Assembly (NCBI GenBank): GCA_012845835.1
Contig: JABAKD010000012.1
Coordinates: 8,111,973 to 8,175,972, forward strand
DNA: 64,000 nt
Source: Undaria pinnatifida
Taxonomy: Eukaryota; Sar; Phaeophyceae; Laminariales; Alariaceae
Direction of reading: 5' to 3'
Each line of letters opens with the position of its first letter. Position 1 is the first letter of the stretch. The position numbers and the translations under genes were made by a program. Shown here piece by piece: positions 12,101 through 19,800 of this stretch. Below the pieces are notes generated by a model. That model did not search any database. It saw only the letters and a list, made by a program, of their open reading frames with translations, and was not told where the DNA came from.

Positions 12101-12508
12101 AAGTGCAATTCCACCAACGACATTTCTCGATGTTCTACACAGCCCGGCTGGCTCTCTGTGCTCTCGAACGAAGTGCAAGCAGGTTCAGTTCAGCGGTCTT
12201 CTTTCTGCGTGCGATGCGCATGAAAACAGAAATCCGCAATCGGATCAACCAACACGGCACCCCAAGAATACATCACTCCCGCGCTGCGGAAAGAACAAGT
12301 CTAGTTGCACACATTGCACACTCACCGGGTTCTTGATGCCCGTCGCCTTGTCGATGCCCAGCGAGCTGACGGTCGCGAGGGGCGCCGTCTTCCCTAGTTG
12401 CTGCGTGGTCCAGGTTGCCCGGCCGAACCTTCCGCCGATCTTCGAGGAAGGAGCTCGAAGGCTGCTGCGAAGAACTGGCAAGGCTACTCCTCGCATCATT
12501 GCAGACAT
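812..12508 (-). CDS. PCK: Phosphoenolpyruvate carboxykinase (ATP type), 5' part, four exons, continues off left edge
   Basis: Seen: four minus-strand exons (12326-12508, 9153-9302, 1976-2091, 812-1004) join in phase into 214 codons. The peptide carries the family signature [10 protein letters not shown], followed by [15 protein letters not shown] and NMFIRP blocks in the order expected for ATP-dependent PEPCK (EC 4.1.1.49: oxaloacetate + ATP to phosphoenolpyruvate + CO2 + ADP; gluconeogenesis or C4-type carbon shuttling). In the bacterial enzyme the Arg of TGRSPKDK contacts the substrate. The kinase-1a P-loop and metal-binding residues lie further downstream and are outside the window. The first 20 or so residues are rich in R, S, A and L with no acidic residue, which suggests mitochondrial targeting (inference). 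The start at 12508 was chosen for this presequence; the frame stays open upstream to an ATG at 12838. Introns are about 3.0, 7.1 and 1.0 kb. The family call is secure; the exact junctions are predicted. Confidence 0.88.
1976..2091 (-). CDS. PCK: PEPCK exon 3
   Basis: 38 codons plus two bases. The peptide includes [19 protein letters not shown], matching the WWGxIN...S/APExFxxL segment that follows the signature loop in ATP-PEPCKs. The acceptor is CCGCCCAG, the donor AAAAT followed by GTGAGA. Phase 2 agrees with the next exon. Confidence 0.85.
2565..2640 (-). repeat. Dispersed repeat Rep1, fragment
   Basis: Minus-strand copy of the family whose core reads TTTCGACGAAATCTTCGATC; here GATCGAAGATTTCGTCGAAA on the plus strand. 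The same family occurs at 6.3, 7.7, 10.1, 16.1, 16.3, 22.8 and 54.6 kb. Confidence 0.75.
2988..3395 (-). repeat. Hairpin-ended dispersed repeat Rep2, copy 1
   Basis: About 400 bp nearly repeated in the same orientation at 54118-54600. One end carries a strong hairpin (arms CATGGGTGCCGGC / GCCGGCACCCATG) followed, read on the minus strand, by GCGGAGCCCTTGT. Shared internal blocks include TTCGACTTGTTCGATTCAAT and TCTGGCGACGAAACG-like sequence. No ORF. A non-autonomous mobile element is likely. Confidence 0.75.
3880..4190 (+). repeat. tRNA-derived SINE-like repeat (family S2), copy 1
   Basis: The head has an A-box-like TGGCATATCAGG and a B-box AGTTCGAATCC about 45 bp later, the layout of an internal pol III promoter. 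A body containing GCGGAAAGCGCGAGAGCGTG and an A-rich tail (4171-4187) follow. Further copies lie at 44488-44740 (minus) and 46620-46910 (plus). Head, body and A tail together make a SINE the best reading. Confidence 0.75.
4890..5165. repeat. CAG/CCG-rich low-complexity tract
   Basis: Runs of CAG and CCG triplets, partly in inverted arrangement (TGCTG-type on one side of 5000-5090, CAGCAG on the other). All frames stay open because of the triplet composition; the resulting poly-Ala/Cys/Arg peptides are not credible genes. Confidence 0.8.
5775..5960. repeat. C-rich tract
   Basis: Almost pure C with scattered A/T, in PEPCK intron 2. It precedes the poly-C minisatellite at 5979-6345. i-motif or G-quadruplex formation is possible on composition grounds. 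Confidence 0.75.
5979..6345 (+). repeat. Poly-C-spacer minisatellite, three units of about 110-150 bp
   Basis: Three units share TTTATCCCCTCGAAA... TATAGTTTCC..GCACA at 6041, 6161 and 6296 and are separated by C homopolymers of tens of bases (about 6090-6130 and 6207-6240). The third unit passes directly into Rep1, so the units look like amplified 5' ends of that element. Confidence 0.75.
6296..6540 (+). repeat. Dispersed repeat Rep1, long copy
   Basis: The most complete plus-strand copy: TATAGTTTCCGCGCACAG, then a GCTACACTGTAGC palindrome, AGTCGCCGACCTATAT, CGCGATCGGAGTATCACACA and the core TTTCGACGAAATCTTCGATC, ending in AT-rich DNA. No ORF, so non-autonomous. Confidence 0.8.
6553..6925 (-). 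repeat. tRNA-like tandem duplication (family S4)
   Basis: Two units about 250-260 bp apart (CAGCGCGCACGCT at about 6575 and 6835). Each is followed by a reverse-complement T-arm: TGAGTTCGATTCTCACC and GAGTACGATTCTCACC on the minus strand. They resemble the 3' half of a tRNA with a B box, but the other arms are too decayed for a tRNA gene. Confidence 0.5.
6925..7345 (+). repeat. Dispersed repeat Rep3, copy 1
   Basis: About 420 bp similar in the same orientation to 57315-57765. Shared blocks include ATATGCCAAGATCCAAGAA, CACCGCCCAAAATACAAAAA and GAGAATTCCAGTTCCGAGAA. No ORF of its own; function unknown. Confidence 0.75.
7440..7585 (+). repeat. Two-copy tandem repeat, unit about 62 bp
   Basis: GGCATGGGTGATGCACTTCT and GGCATGGGTTGTGCACTTCT, each followed by GTAGTGGTTACCA and preceded by a TCTG(C/T)CCTGGATA block. 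Lies in PEPCK intron 2. Confidence 0.8.
7670..7757 (+). repeat. Dispersed repeat Rep1, 3' half
   Basis: Begins ATACGCGCGATCGGAGTATC and contains TTTCGACGAAATCTTCGATC, then a T run. The upstream half of the element is absent. Confidence 0.8.
8285..8480 (-). repeat. tRNA-like dispersed repeat (family S3), copy 1
   Basis: Near-identical to 21555-21740 over about 180 bp. Read on the minus strand it has TAACTCAGTTGC (A-box-like) and CCCTTCGAGTCCC (B-box-like), about 35 bp apart, plus a shared CCTCCGGCGGATG block. A decayed tRNA-derived SINE is the best explanation. Confidence 0.65.
9153..9302 (-). CDS. PCK: PEPCK exon 2 (substrate-loop signature)
   Basis: 50 codons, phase 0 at both ends, starting [16 protein letters not shown] and containing the diagnostic [12 protein letters not shown]. 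The acceptor is TCGCAG. The donor is CAG followed by GCAAGA, so this intron appears to be of the minor GC-AG type. No GT donor near this point keeps the family alignment. Confidence 0.88.
10121..10205 (+). repeat. Dispersed repeat Rep1, fragment
   Basis: Contains CGACGAAATCTTCATTCTCA and AACTGGAGTGTATTT, the 3' half of Rep1, inside PEPCK intron 1. Confidence 0.7.
10210..12320. other. PEPCK intron 1, remainder
   Basis: I see no exon, RNA gene or repeat family here. Open frames are short, and none combines splice signals with protein-like composition. Confidence 0.5.
12326..12508 (-). CDS. PCK: PEPCK exon 1 (presequence)
   Basis: 61 codons beginning [16 protein letters not shown] and ending TGIKNP, phase 0, followed on the minus strand by the donor GTGAGT. 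Low acidity with repeated Arg/Ser is typical of a mitochondrial presequence, but no cleavage site can be proved. The reading frame is open for another 110 codons upstream, so a longer N-terminus is possible. Confidence 0.75.
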
Positions 12509-13125
12509 GATATTCTTCGGTCGCGGCTTGCGCAATTTACAGCTAACAAGACAAGAGGCAACACACACAGACGGTCTACCACCACGGAGTACGCTCGGAG
12601 ACTGAGCGGCAGTGACCGGTGTAGCTAACCAGGATTGTTTCGGGGATGGAGCAAACAGATAGTGTGCCACAGGGCGATGCGGTGTGTGCTGAAAATGCGG
12701 TGACACCTTCAGAAACAGGGAAAAAACGAAAAAACGAAACAAAAGCCAGCGGGAGCGTCTGAGCATGGAAGACGCCTCACTATCCAAGGAGGGGGTAGGG
12801 GACACAAAAATACCACGTATGGAACCACACGCAGCCATTTTTCGTGGAACTGGATCCTGGAATTATACCATTTTAGGAAATTAGGGTTTTCAATTTTTAG
12901 CAAGTCGTTGTCGTACACGTGGGGCGGGCACAGCTACACACGCGTCTGGTTGAGTCTGCGAGGGTGTTTTTCTCCCCCGAAGTGCCACAAGCCAGGACCT
13001 GATCTACTTCACGAGGTAAGTTCAAAGGATAGGAAGGAAATGCGTGGACGGCGCTCGTTTTCTTCCCAGTTTACTTGGTGTCATGCATGCGACTGTAGAT
13101 CTACAAGTATGATGAGAGCTCTTAC

Positions 13126-13273
13126 CGCTGCTGTCGACGTAGCAGGCGGCATTGAGGTCTACCAGAGCAGCGAATGTCAGACCTCGAATGGTCTCGGCGA
13201 GACCAGCACCCAGGAAAGCCGTCGTCGTCGGATGGTTGCCGCATTGTGTGGGTGACTTCTCTCTGAAGCTAGC
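13126..13273 (-). CDS. Possible isolated exon, unknown product
   Basis: Minus-strand stretch of 49 codons plus one base between an acceptor (CTATCCACAG) and a donor (GCG followed by GTAAGAG). It encodes a balanced peptide including FLGAGLAETIRGLTFAALVD. No partner exon was found before the PEPCK start, so it could belong to an upstream minus-strand gene, an alternative 5' exon or chance. Not recognised. Confidence 0.25.
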
Positions 13274-14339
13274 CTGTGGATAGGAGGTTGGCTGTAACCG
13301 TAGCCCCGGTGCAAGGTTGAGCACCACACACGCTGTCTCTGTTGAACCTCCTGTACTGCTGAGTTCCCTGTTGTTGCCTTCATCCCCAACACATGTGGGC
13401 GGCGAGGGGGAGTCCGTAGGCCGTAGGCGGCTTCTGCCTGAAGAACCGGAACCAGGTCTAAATGACTCTGATGTATAGTGTGAATAATAGTCTTGTGCCA
13501 GGAGTGTACACCTGTAGGTTCGTTTCCTTTTTTAACGCCGATGAGGTCGCAGGTAATTATCTGTAGTGTGATCGTATTTGGAGCTATAAATAGGCGGATG
13601 ATGCACGAGCCCGACCTCTCCAGTCAGCAGCAGTGCTGCACTCGAGCACCAGTCACCAGTACGAGTACGCGTATCATAAACAGCATCATACCCGAACTGG
13701 GACTACTTCAGCCCAACACTCTTATCATATGGTAGCCGCTAGTAGTGTACAGAAGTGATTCCACTGCTTGTCCCTGGCACTGATGTATATTGGGCTTGGT
13801 GCGGCGCAATATATTTCGTCAGTACTCGTAAATTGCCAGCAGCAGTCGTGGTATCTGCATATAAAACGCAAAGCTGTCGCTGTGTTGGTGTCGTCGTTGA
13901 GGATGTATGTCGATTTATAGTCTACACTATACTACCTCGTACTGCTGCTGTCGATTTACTTGTGTGTACTGCTGTGGCTGGGAGCGCCACCACTGGACTG
14001 AACAGAGTACAGCAGTAGTCGGGTCTATATAAGGCGGTATCGTGGGAAGGAACTTTAACCGCCCCACCAGGTATAGTATGTCGATGGGCCGCGCTATTCG
14101 TTATGGCGGGGTAGATCGCAGTATTATTAGACTATATATATATACCTGTACCTCAGGTATAAAACAGTCGTACCAATAGTATACTCCGAATTAGAATCCA
14201 AAACATATCGTTGCAGCTAATACCTACTACTGCTGTAGGTATAGGAATGAAGCGAAGATGCCTAACCAATCGCCTCCACGGGCCCCCCCTCGCCAGCCGG
14301 GGGGGCACTCGGCCTCGTAAATGCGGGTTGCGCCGCAAA

Positions 14340-15150
14340 ATACCTCCTGCCGACCGTTGATCTGATTACCGTAACTGACACGAGATACGTATTACCCGCA
14401 CATGAGACCCCCCAAAGGATACGACACCCCGGTGATATCGTAGTGTAGGTTTGTGGTTTGTGGCTTCGATTTTTGGTCGTGGTGTCTCTCCGTAGCTCTT
14501 TTTTGGTCGTACCGATAGCGAGGTAGGTAGCAGCAGCCCGCTTTTGTGTGGGGGCAGGACGGATGGCGCAGCAACCGCCTCGAATCATATCGGGCGGGGG
14601 TACCTTCGATTTAGGTATATATTATTTTTTCATGCTCCAATCCAAGTCCGTATTTTGTTTGAAACTTCCTTCGGCGTTGAGGGGGTTGAGTCATCGCCGA
14701 GGTCATGTGCTAATGAGTTTCGTCATTTTACCACAACCCGGTATCACATGTAGGTACCTACAGCAGGAGTGCGGGGCAGCTGCAAGTGTTCGTGCGTGCA
14801 TACCACACCCCTTTAAGTGTGCGGCAGCAGCGGTTCAATTGTTATCGCACCCGATTTTATCACACCCCCAAACACACCCTGTGGGTGTTCGGACGTGCTA
14901 TCATACCCCCTTTTTTTCACCCCCTCTCATTTATCACACCCCCAAACACACCTTGTGGGTGTTCGGACGTCCTGTCACACCCCCTGGTTTATCACACCCC
15001 CCTTGCGCCCCCTGCGAGCTGCACTTTATCACCCGGGGTACACAAGATATCACCCCCCCCACAGGATACCGCACCCGGTGATGATGTTTGTAAATCCCAA
15101 GATGTTATCACCGGGGTGTGCTATCTTGTGTCAGTTACGGTAGTCGAGCG
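14340..15150. repeat. Inverted repeat pair around a C-rich minisatellite
   Basis: TACCGTAACTGACACGAGAT at about 14367 and its inverse (CTTGTGTCAGTTACGGTA) at about 15122, each next to a copy of the CACCCCGGTGATATC motif. Between them a 78-bp unit (CACACCCCCAAACACACC, then TGTGGGTGTTCGGACGT) occurs at about 14865 and 14938. Similarity outside these blocks is weak. Confidence 0.6.
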
Positions 15151-15449
15151 TGGCCTTTCGGCGCGTTATTTAGAAAAACGCCACCTAAATACGCTGCGGA
15201 GCCGCGCGACTGCCCCTGCCTACTTCGCACCTCCCGAAGAGTTGCGGTAGGATTATTTAGGTCTGCGGTCCAGTCAGTCTGGGCCGACGTTCAAGATTGA
15301 GACGATCACGACCGGGAGGAAGTTTACTGCCAGTGCGTCCTGTGTCTAAAGTAGGGCGCCGCCGGGGGGAGGGGGGGCGGCTTGCGGCAAAACAAGGAAA
15401 CTGTTTGTTGACACGATCTTGTCGGAGAATTACACAGATTGACGCTGCC

Positions 15450-15880
15450 CACTTGGCCCCCTGATACAACCCCGACCCGAGCCCTCCAAACTGGCGCTGG
15501 GTGTGTAAGTAGCCACCAGCAGGACCAGCCAACATATCCTGATCCCACGCGACTTAATCCACCAAGATCGAGGTTTCCACTTGAATGGCCACAGCAATAG
15601 CGGAGTCAAGATTAAAACTGCTGTAGCGTATACTAGTGCATGTCCGGTGTTTTCTGTCGACGGTTTTACGGACCCTGCTCCCACTTGGCACAATCATCCC
15701 ATCCGAACCTGCTCTCACCCGGACCTGAACCCTCCAAGTTGACCCTGGGTATATTCTCAGCAAATTCGCCGCCGACAGGAGCCACCAACACGAGCAAACC
15801 AACACGCCTTGATTCCGCTCGACCCTATAAGCCGTATTCGGTGTTTCCACCAGAACAGCCACAGCCATGGCGGTAACTGT
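15450..15880 (+). repeat. Short repeat family Rep4, two copies
   Basis: Copies at about 15450-15600 and 15668-15880 share ACCCTCCAA.TTG.CCCTGG and CCACCAG(C/A)A blocks. A third, better preserved copy lies at 17515-17720 (CCTGCTCCCGCTTGGCAC, then CACCCGGACCTGA). Non-coding. Confidence 0.65.
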
Positions 15881-16057
15881 AGTACCTGCTCTCGCCTCCC
15901 ACATTATTTAGTCTACGAATAGTGGTACCCAGGCGAGCGGAAGCTTCGCCGCCAGATTGCGTCTTCGCGACAACGTATCCGGAAGTGACTTTTGCTTGCT
16001 CTTCCATATGTATACAGAGTGATTGACACCCTGTTTATGTTTACCCTGGTACAAGCT

Positions 16058-16210
16058 AGTTCTACGGGCAGTCGCCGACCTATATCATTAATGAGGACAC
16101 ACATCCAGTTATACGCGCGATCGGCGATCGGGATATCGCAGACAGCTTGCAAAGATGAGTTTCGAAGAAATCTTCGATGTCCCAGCTGGATTGTATTTTT
16201 GTTCTTTTAT
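16058..16210 (+). repeat. Dispersed repeat Rep1, copy paired tail-to-tail
   Basis: GGCAGTCGCCGACCTATATC, then GCGCGATCGG and TGAGTTTCGAAGAAATCTTC. Ends about 15 bp before a minus-strand copy (16225-16545), so the two form a large interrupted palindrome. Confidence 0.8.
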
Positions 16211-16224
16211 ACTCCGGAGTAGTA

Positions 16225-16545
16225 TATACAATATTAAAGCACTCCAGCTTTGAGATCGTCGTCGAAACTATTGGTTGCAAGCTGGGTGTGGTACTCCGAT
16301 CGCGCGTATTACTGGGTGTGTCCTCATTAAGGATACCAGTCGGCGACTCTCCTTTGAAATACCGCAGTGTAGCTTATTCCAGGGTCAGCAGGGTGATGTT
16401 AATCAGATGTTAATCAGATGTTAATCAGATGTTAATCAGATGTTAATCAGATGTTAATCAGATGTTAATCAGATGTTAATCAGATGTTAATCAGATGTTA
16501 ATCAGATGTTAATCAATCTGTGCGCGGAAACTAAAAAACCCGTTT
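16225..16545 (-). repeat. Dispersed repeat Rep1, minus copy with expanded 11-mer
   Basis: Reverse-oriented Rep1 from GAGATCGTCGTCGAAAC to CTGTGCGCGGAAACTA. The internal stretch that is a single unit in the 6.3-kb copy has become about eleven tandem copies of ATGTTAATCAG (16391-16515). Confidence 0.85.
16391..16515 (+). repeat. 11-bp tandem repeat, about 11 copies
   Basis: Perfect units of ATGTTAATCAG inside a Rep1 copy, about 200 bp upstream of the start codon at 16707. Homogeneity suggests recent expansion and probable length polymorphism. Confidence 0.95.
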
Positions 16546-16706
16546 ATGTGTACCAGGTAATAGTTTTGCCGTTTACCTCATACAATGCTACGTTCTCTCT
16601 GATCCATCTGTCTGCTCTGTGACGTTCGTTCTCGTCCCACCTATCAAAAGCAAGCACTGGTGTCCACTTCTGTGCGCTGTACATACGCTTGAAGCAATCT
16701 TCAAGT

Positions 16707-16814
16707 ATGCGCGGAGCGATGAAGAATGTGGTGGCGTTGTTAGGGCTGCTGCTCCTGGCCGTGGCCTGCGGCGCGAAGAAGCTGTGGGGCGTGGACGTCG
16801 GGAAGAAGGAAGAT
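16707..16814 (+). CDS. DP-repeat gene exon 1 (signal peptide)
   Basis: 36 codons, phase 0, donor GTGAGT. A second in-frame ATG is at codon 5. Hydrophobic core VVALLGLLLLAVAC, then basic AKKLWG. If the organism has complex plastids, the segment after the core lacks the usual Phe of a bipartite plastid signal, so secretion or ER residence is favoured. Confidence 0.75.
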
Positions 16815-19800
16815 GTGAGTGAGACTGCCAGACCAGACCAACTTCCGTAACCATTATTCCATCATCTACATTAACACGTGCCAGAGGAAGAGTAGCAATA
16901 TGTTACGTTATTTGATCACCGGTTTATAAGACGTGTGCTACTAGCAGCGCCGTGTCTGCGAGGCCGACCTGCAAGCAATAACCTGGGGTGTTCGGATGTC
17001 TACGAGTGCATGACATCATTCGGTGTAGTTCCGTCCATAACATAGCCTTGAAGTTTGTGTAGCCGTTTTGGCTTCGTGGTTTTTTCTGGGGAATGTTACC
17101 CCCCTTTTACGGCGTATGATCTCCGTGGGCTTGGGCACTAGTCGATAGTCTCGTGGTCCAACTTGGACGAAATGGTTTATTTCTGATACTTTCTCCTCAT
17201 TCCATGTTAACTGAGGAAAGTTCCCGATCGGGGTAAGGGTTAGGGTTCGAAGTTGGGCATTTTAAGTCATGGTCGGAGCCCGGCCAAGGTCTATACAGAT
17301 ACAGCTCGACCGGGGGACACAAACTAGCGAAAGTGCAGGTGTGCGGTCCTGGTCCCTCATTTGTGCGGCGCCTTGCCAGGCGAAGGCCGCCGTACTACAG
17401 CGGGACCCTGCACTATCCCGGGCTGATGTACTGCTGTGAAACGAAGTCGACGAGCGACTTTAAACTGGGGTCCCTCACTGAAAGATACCGACCGCACTAA
17501 CGCGGTGCTGTTTGGACATGGTACCCTGCTCCCGCTTGGCACCGTGATCCCACACCGACCTAACCCCACCCGGACCTGATCCCTTCAAATTGGCCCTGGA
17601 TATTCGTATACACGCCAGCAGGGCCCACTGCTTGTGCTCCATTGTCCCACATCGACGGCTACAGCCAGCCTCCAAATCGAGGCAAAACCGCTCCAAGCAA
17701 AGCTCCTAGAAACTTCCCTTCCGAATGGTTGTAACGAAGGCTTCCGAGTGGGAGCAGGGTGGTTTAGTGCAGAGTTCTCGCTCTCACAATAATTATCCCA
17801 GAACTGTTGCCTTCTAAGTAGGCATTTAGTATCGACTCATGCCCACGCCACCGTTGCATCCTCTATGTCCACGATAGTACTACTCGTACACGAGAGAGGG
17901 AAGCGAGGGAGAGGTTGCCCGAGTCGGGGGGAATTGACTCGGGGACTCAAGCGACGTTGGTTTTCGTTTTGCTGTCGTCGAACAGCGTTCGTACGCCGGG
18001 ACAGCGGTAGCGGTGTGTAGTCGACCTGATCGAGGTGGCCAAGAGGAATCATGTTAATACTTCATGTGCAGGACGGACCGGACTAATCGGGCGTGGAGGC
18101 GGCCCCCCAGCGATCTGTCGGCGATAGGCCATCCGTCTTCCGCCTACCGCATAATATCGTCCGTTCGGCAAACACCCCCCCACACAAGCAGACGGCTGTA
18201 GCGTGCGTGGTCACGTGACTTTATTTTTACATTATTAATATTAATAGCGTACATGGTCGCGTGTCCTTATATTTTCCATTCTTGCATTTTTGGTTTTGCT
18301 ATGAACAACAACTAGCATAGCTATTTACTGTTTTTACTCTTGGTAGATGAATTGTCTAGTAACCACGGAACATTGAGCATCGTCTCTCTCTAGCATGAAT
18401 AATCAGGTCTTATACTGACTGTGCTGGTGTCGTTGGGTGTATCGAAAGCACGTTGTGATGTGATGTGATGTGACGTAATGTGATCTCAGTATCTCACCCA
18501 AAACATTACTTCGAAGGCATTCGTTCGCGCAACCCCACCGAGCTTCTATGCCCTAGTCCTAAAACAAGTTATACTCGTGATATTACCGGACTTTAGACTA
18601 ACCGGTAGGTCCTCACTTGAGATAGCTCAACCGGACTGGTATACCTCTTTTGGCGCTAAAAGCGCAACCCCTACCCAGCACTATAGAGGGCAATACAGGA
18701 CTATACAGGGATGACGCGACAGCACACCCCGTACGTACGTTTGACTGATACCATATACCAGGTATATATTTAGATGGTTTGCTTTTTCTTCGCTGTTGCT
18801 GGTTACTCATGCTCCCGGCCTATTGCACGTGGTGCTCCCGGCCACACCTCGTGCTGAACCGATTATCTGGACCTCATGTGACGACGGGCGCGGTCGCGAC
18901 GGCAGGCGGGGGAGTTCGAGCGCCTCTTGCAGAGGGCGGGCGCGTCTGATGAGGGTGCGGGGGGTGCGGGGCGTGCGGCTCCTGGGATCGCTGACGATAT
19001 CGAGTGAGAGGAGGACTTGGCTAACCTCTGTTACCGTGTTGCTTGTCTTGTACGCTGCGTTTTATGTTTCAGCTCTGTGATTTCGCTTGTGAGTGTGTTT
19101 TTTGTGTTTGTGTTTTTGTTGTTCATCTGGATGATGTGGCACGCGCGTTGAATCTGTTTGTGCTATCGTATTGCATCCCACTCGCCGGAACGCCCCCGCT
19201 CGCTTTTTGTTTGTGCTTGTCGAACGAGCACCTCCTCGGCTACCGGAGGTATCTTCTCTCTCTCCTTCTCCACTTGTGTGTACTTGCATTGTCGACCTTT
19301 TGTGCTCATATTTTTTATTCTCGGTACGCGTATTTAGGGGTATTCCCCTCCATTCCTGTCGACGTGCTGACGGGCAAAGGCTGGGGCTGTGTACCAATTT
19401 ATCGGCGCTACTGGCCTCTCCGATGTTTTTTACCGTGCTTCGTCCGGTGGGCGGGAGTTGCGCACCTTGATGTGGCGTGTCTTTGTTTTTAGCGGCTCTA
19501 CGCTTCCGCGGCCGCCAGTGCGCTTGTCATTGTTTCACGTTGTCACGTGTTCGTGTTCTGTCGGGAAGATATTGATTTTGCACCGCACGCGTGACCGATC
19601 ATGTGACTTTACCGACGTACGCCCTCGCCCCGCCCCCCCCTATCCACTCCTCCCCCCACCTCACCCCCCCCCCCCCCCCCCCACCCCCTCCCTCCCCCCC
19701 TCCCGACGCGACGGGTCTCGGTTGTTATTTTCGCTGATTGCGGCACTGCAGACAAGCGCTGGCGGCGCTGGCCGACGCCGACCTGTCGAAGTTGAGCCTG

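Larger units (their letters stand above)
12509..16055. other. Spacer between the two divergent genes
   Basis: Should contain both promoters. I could not identify a TATA box or other element with confidence. It holds one exon-like stretch (13126-13273, minus), an inverted pair at 14.34-15.15 kb, a C-rich minisatellite and a short repeat family; these are listed separately. Confidence 0.5.

Noticed and set aside
14255-15255. A complete TIR transposon spanning the inverted motif pair
   Set aside because: Only about 20 bp plus a short neighbouring motif are clearly inverted; ends and target duplication could not be found.
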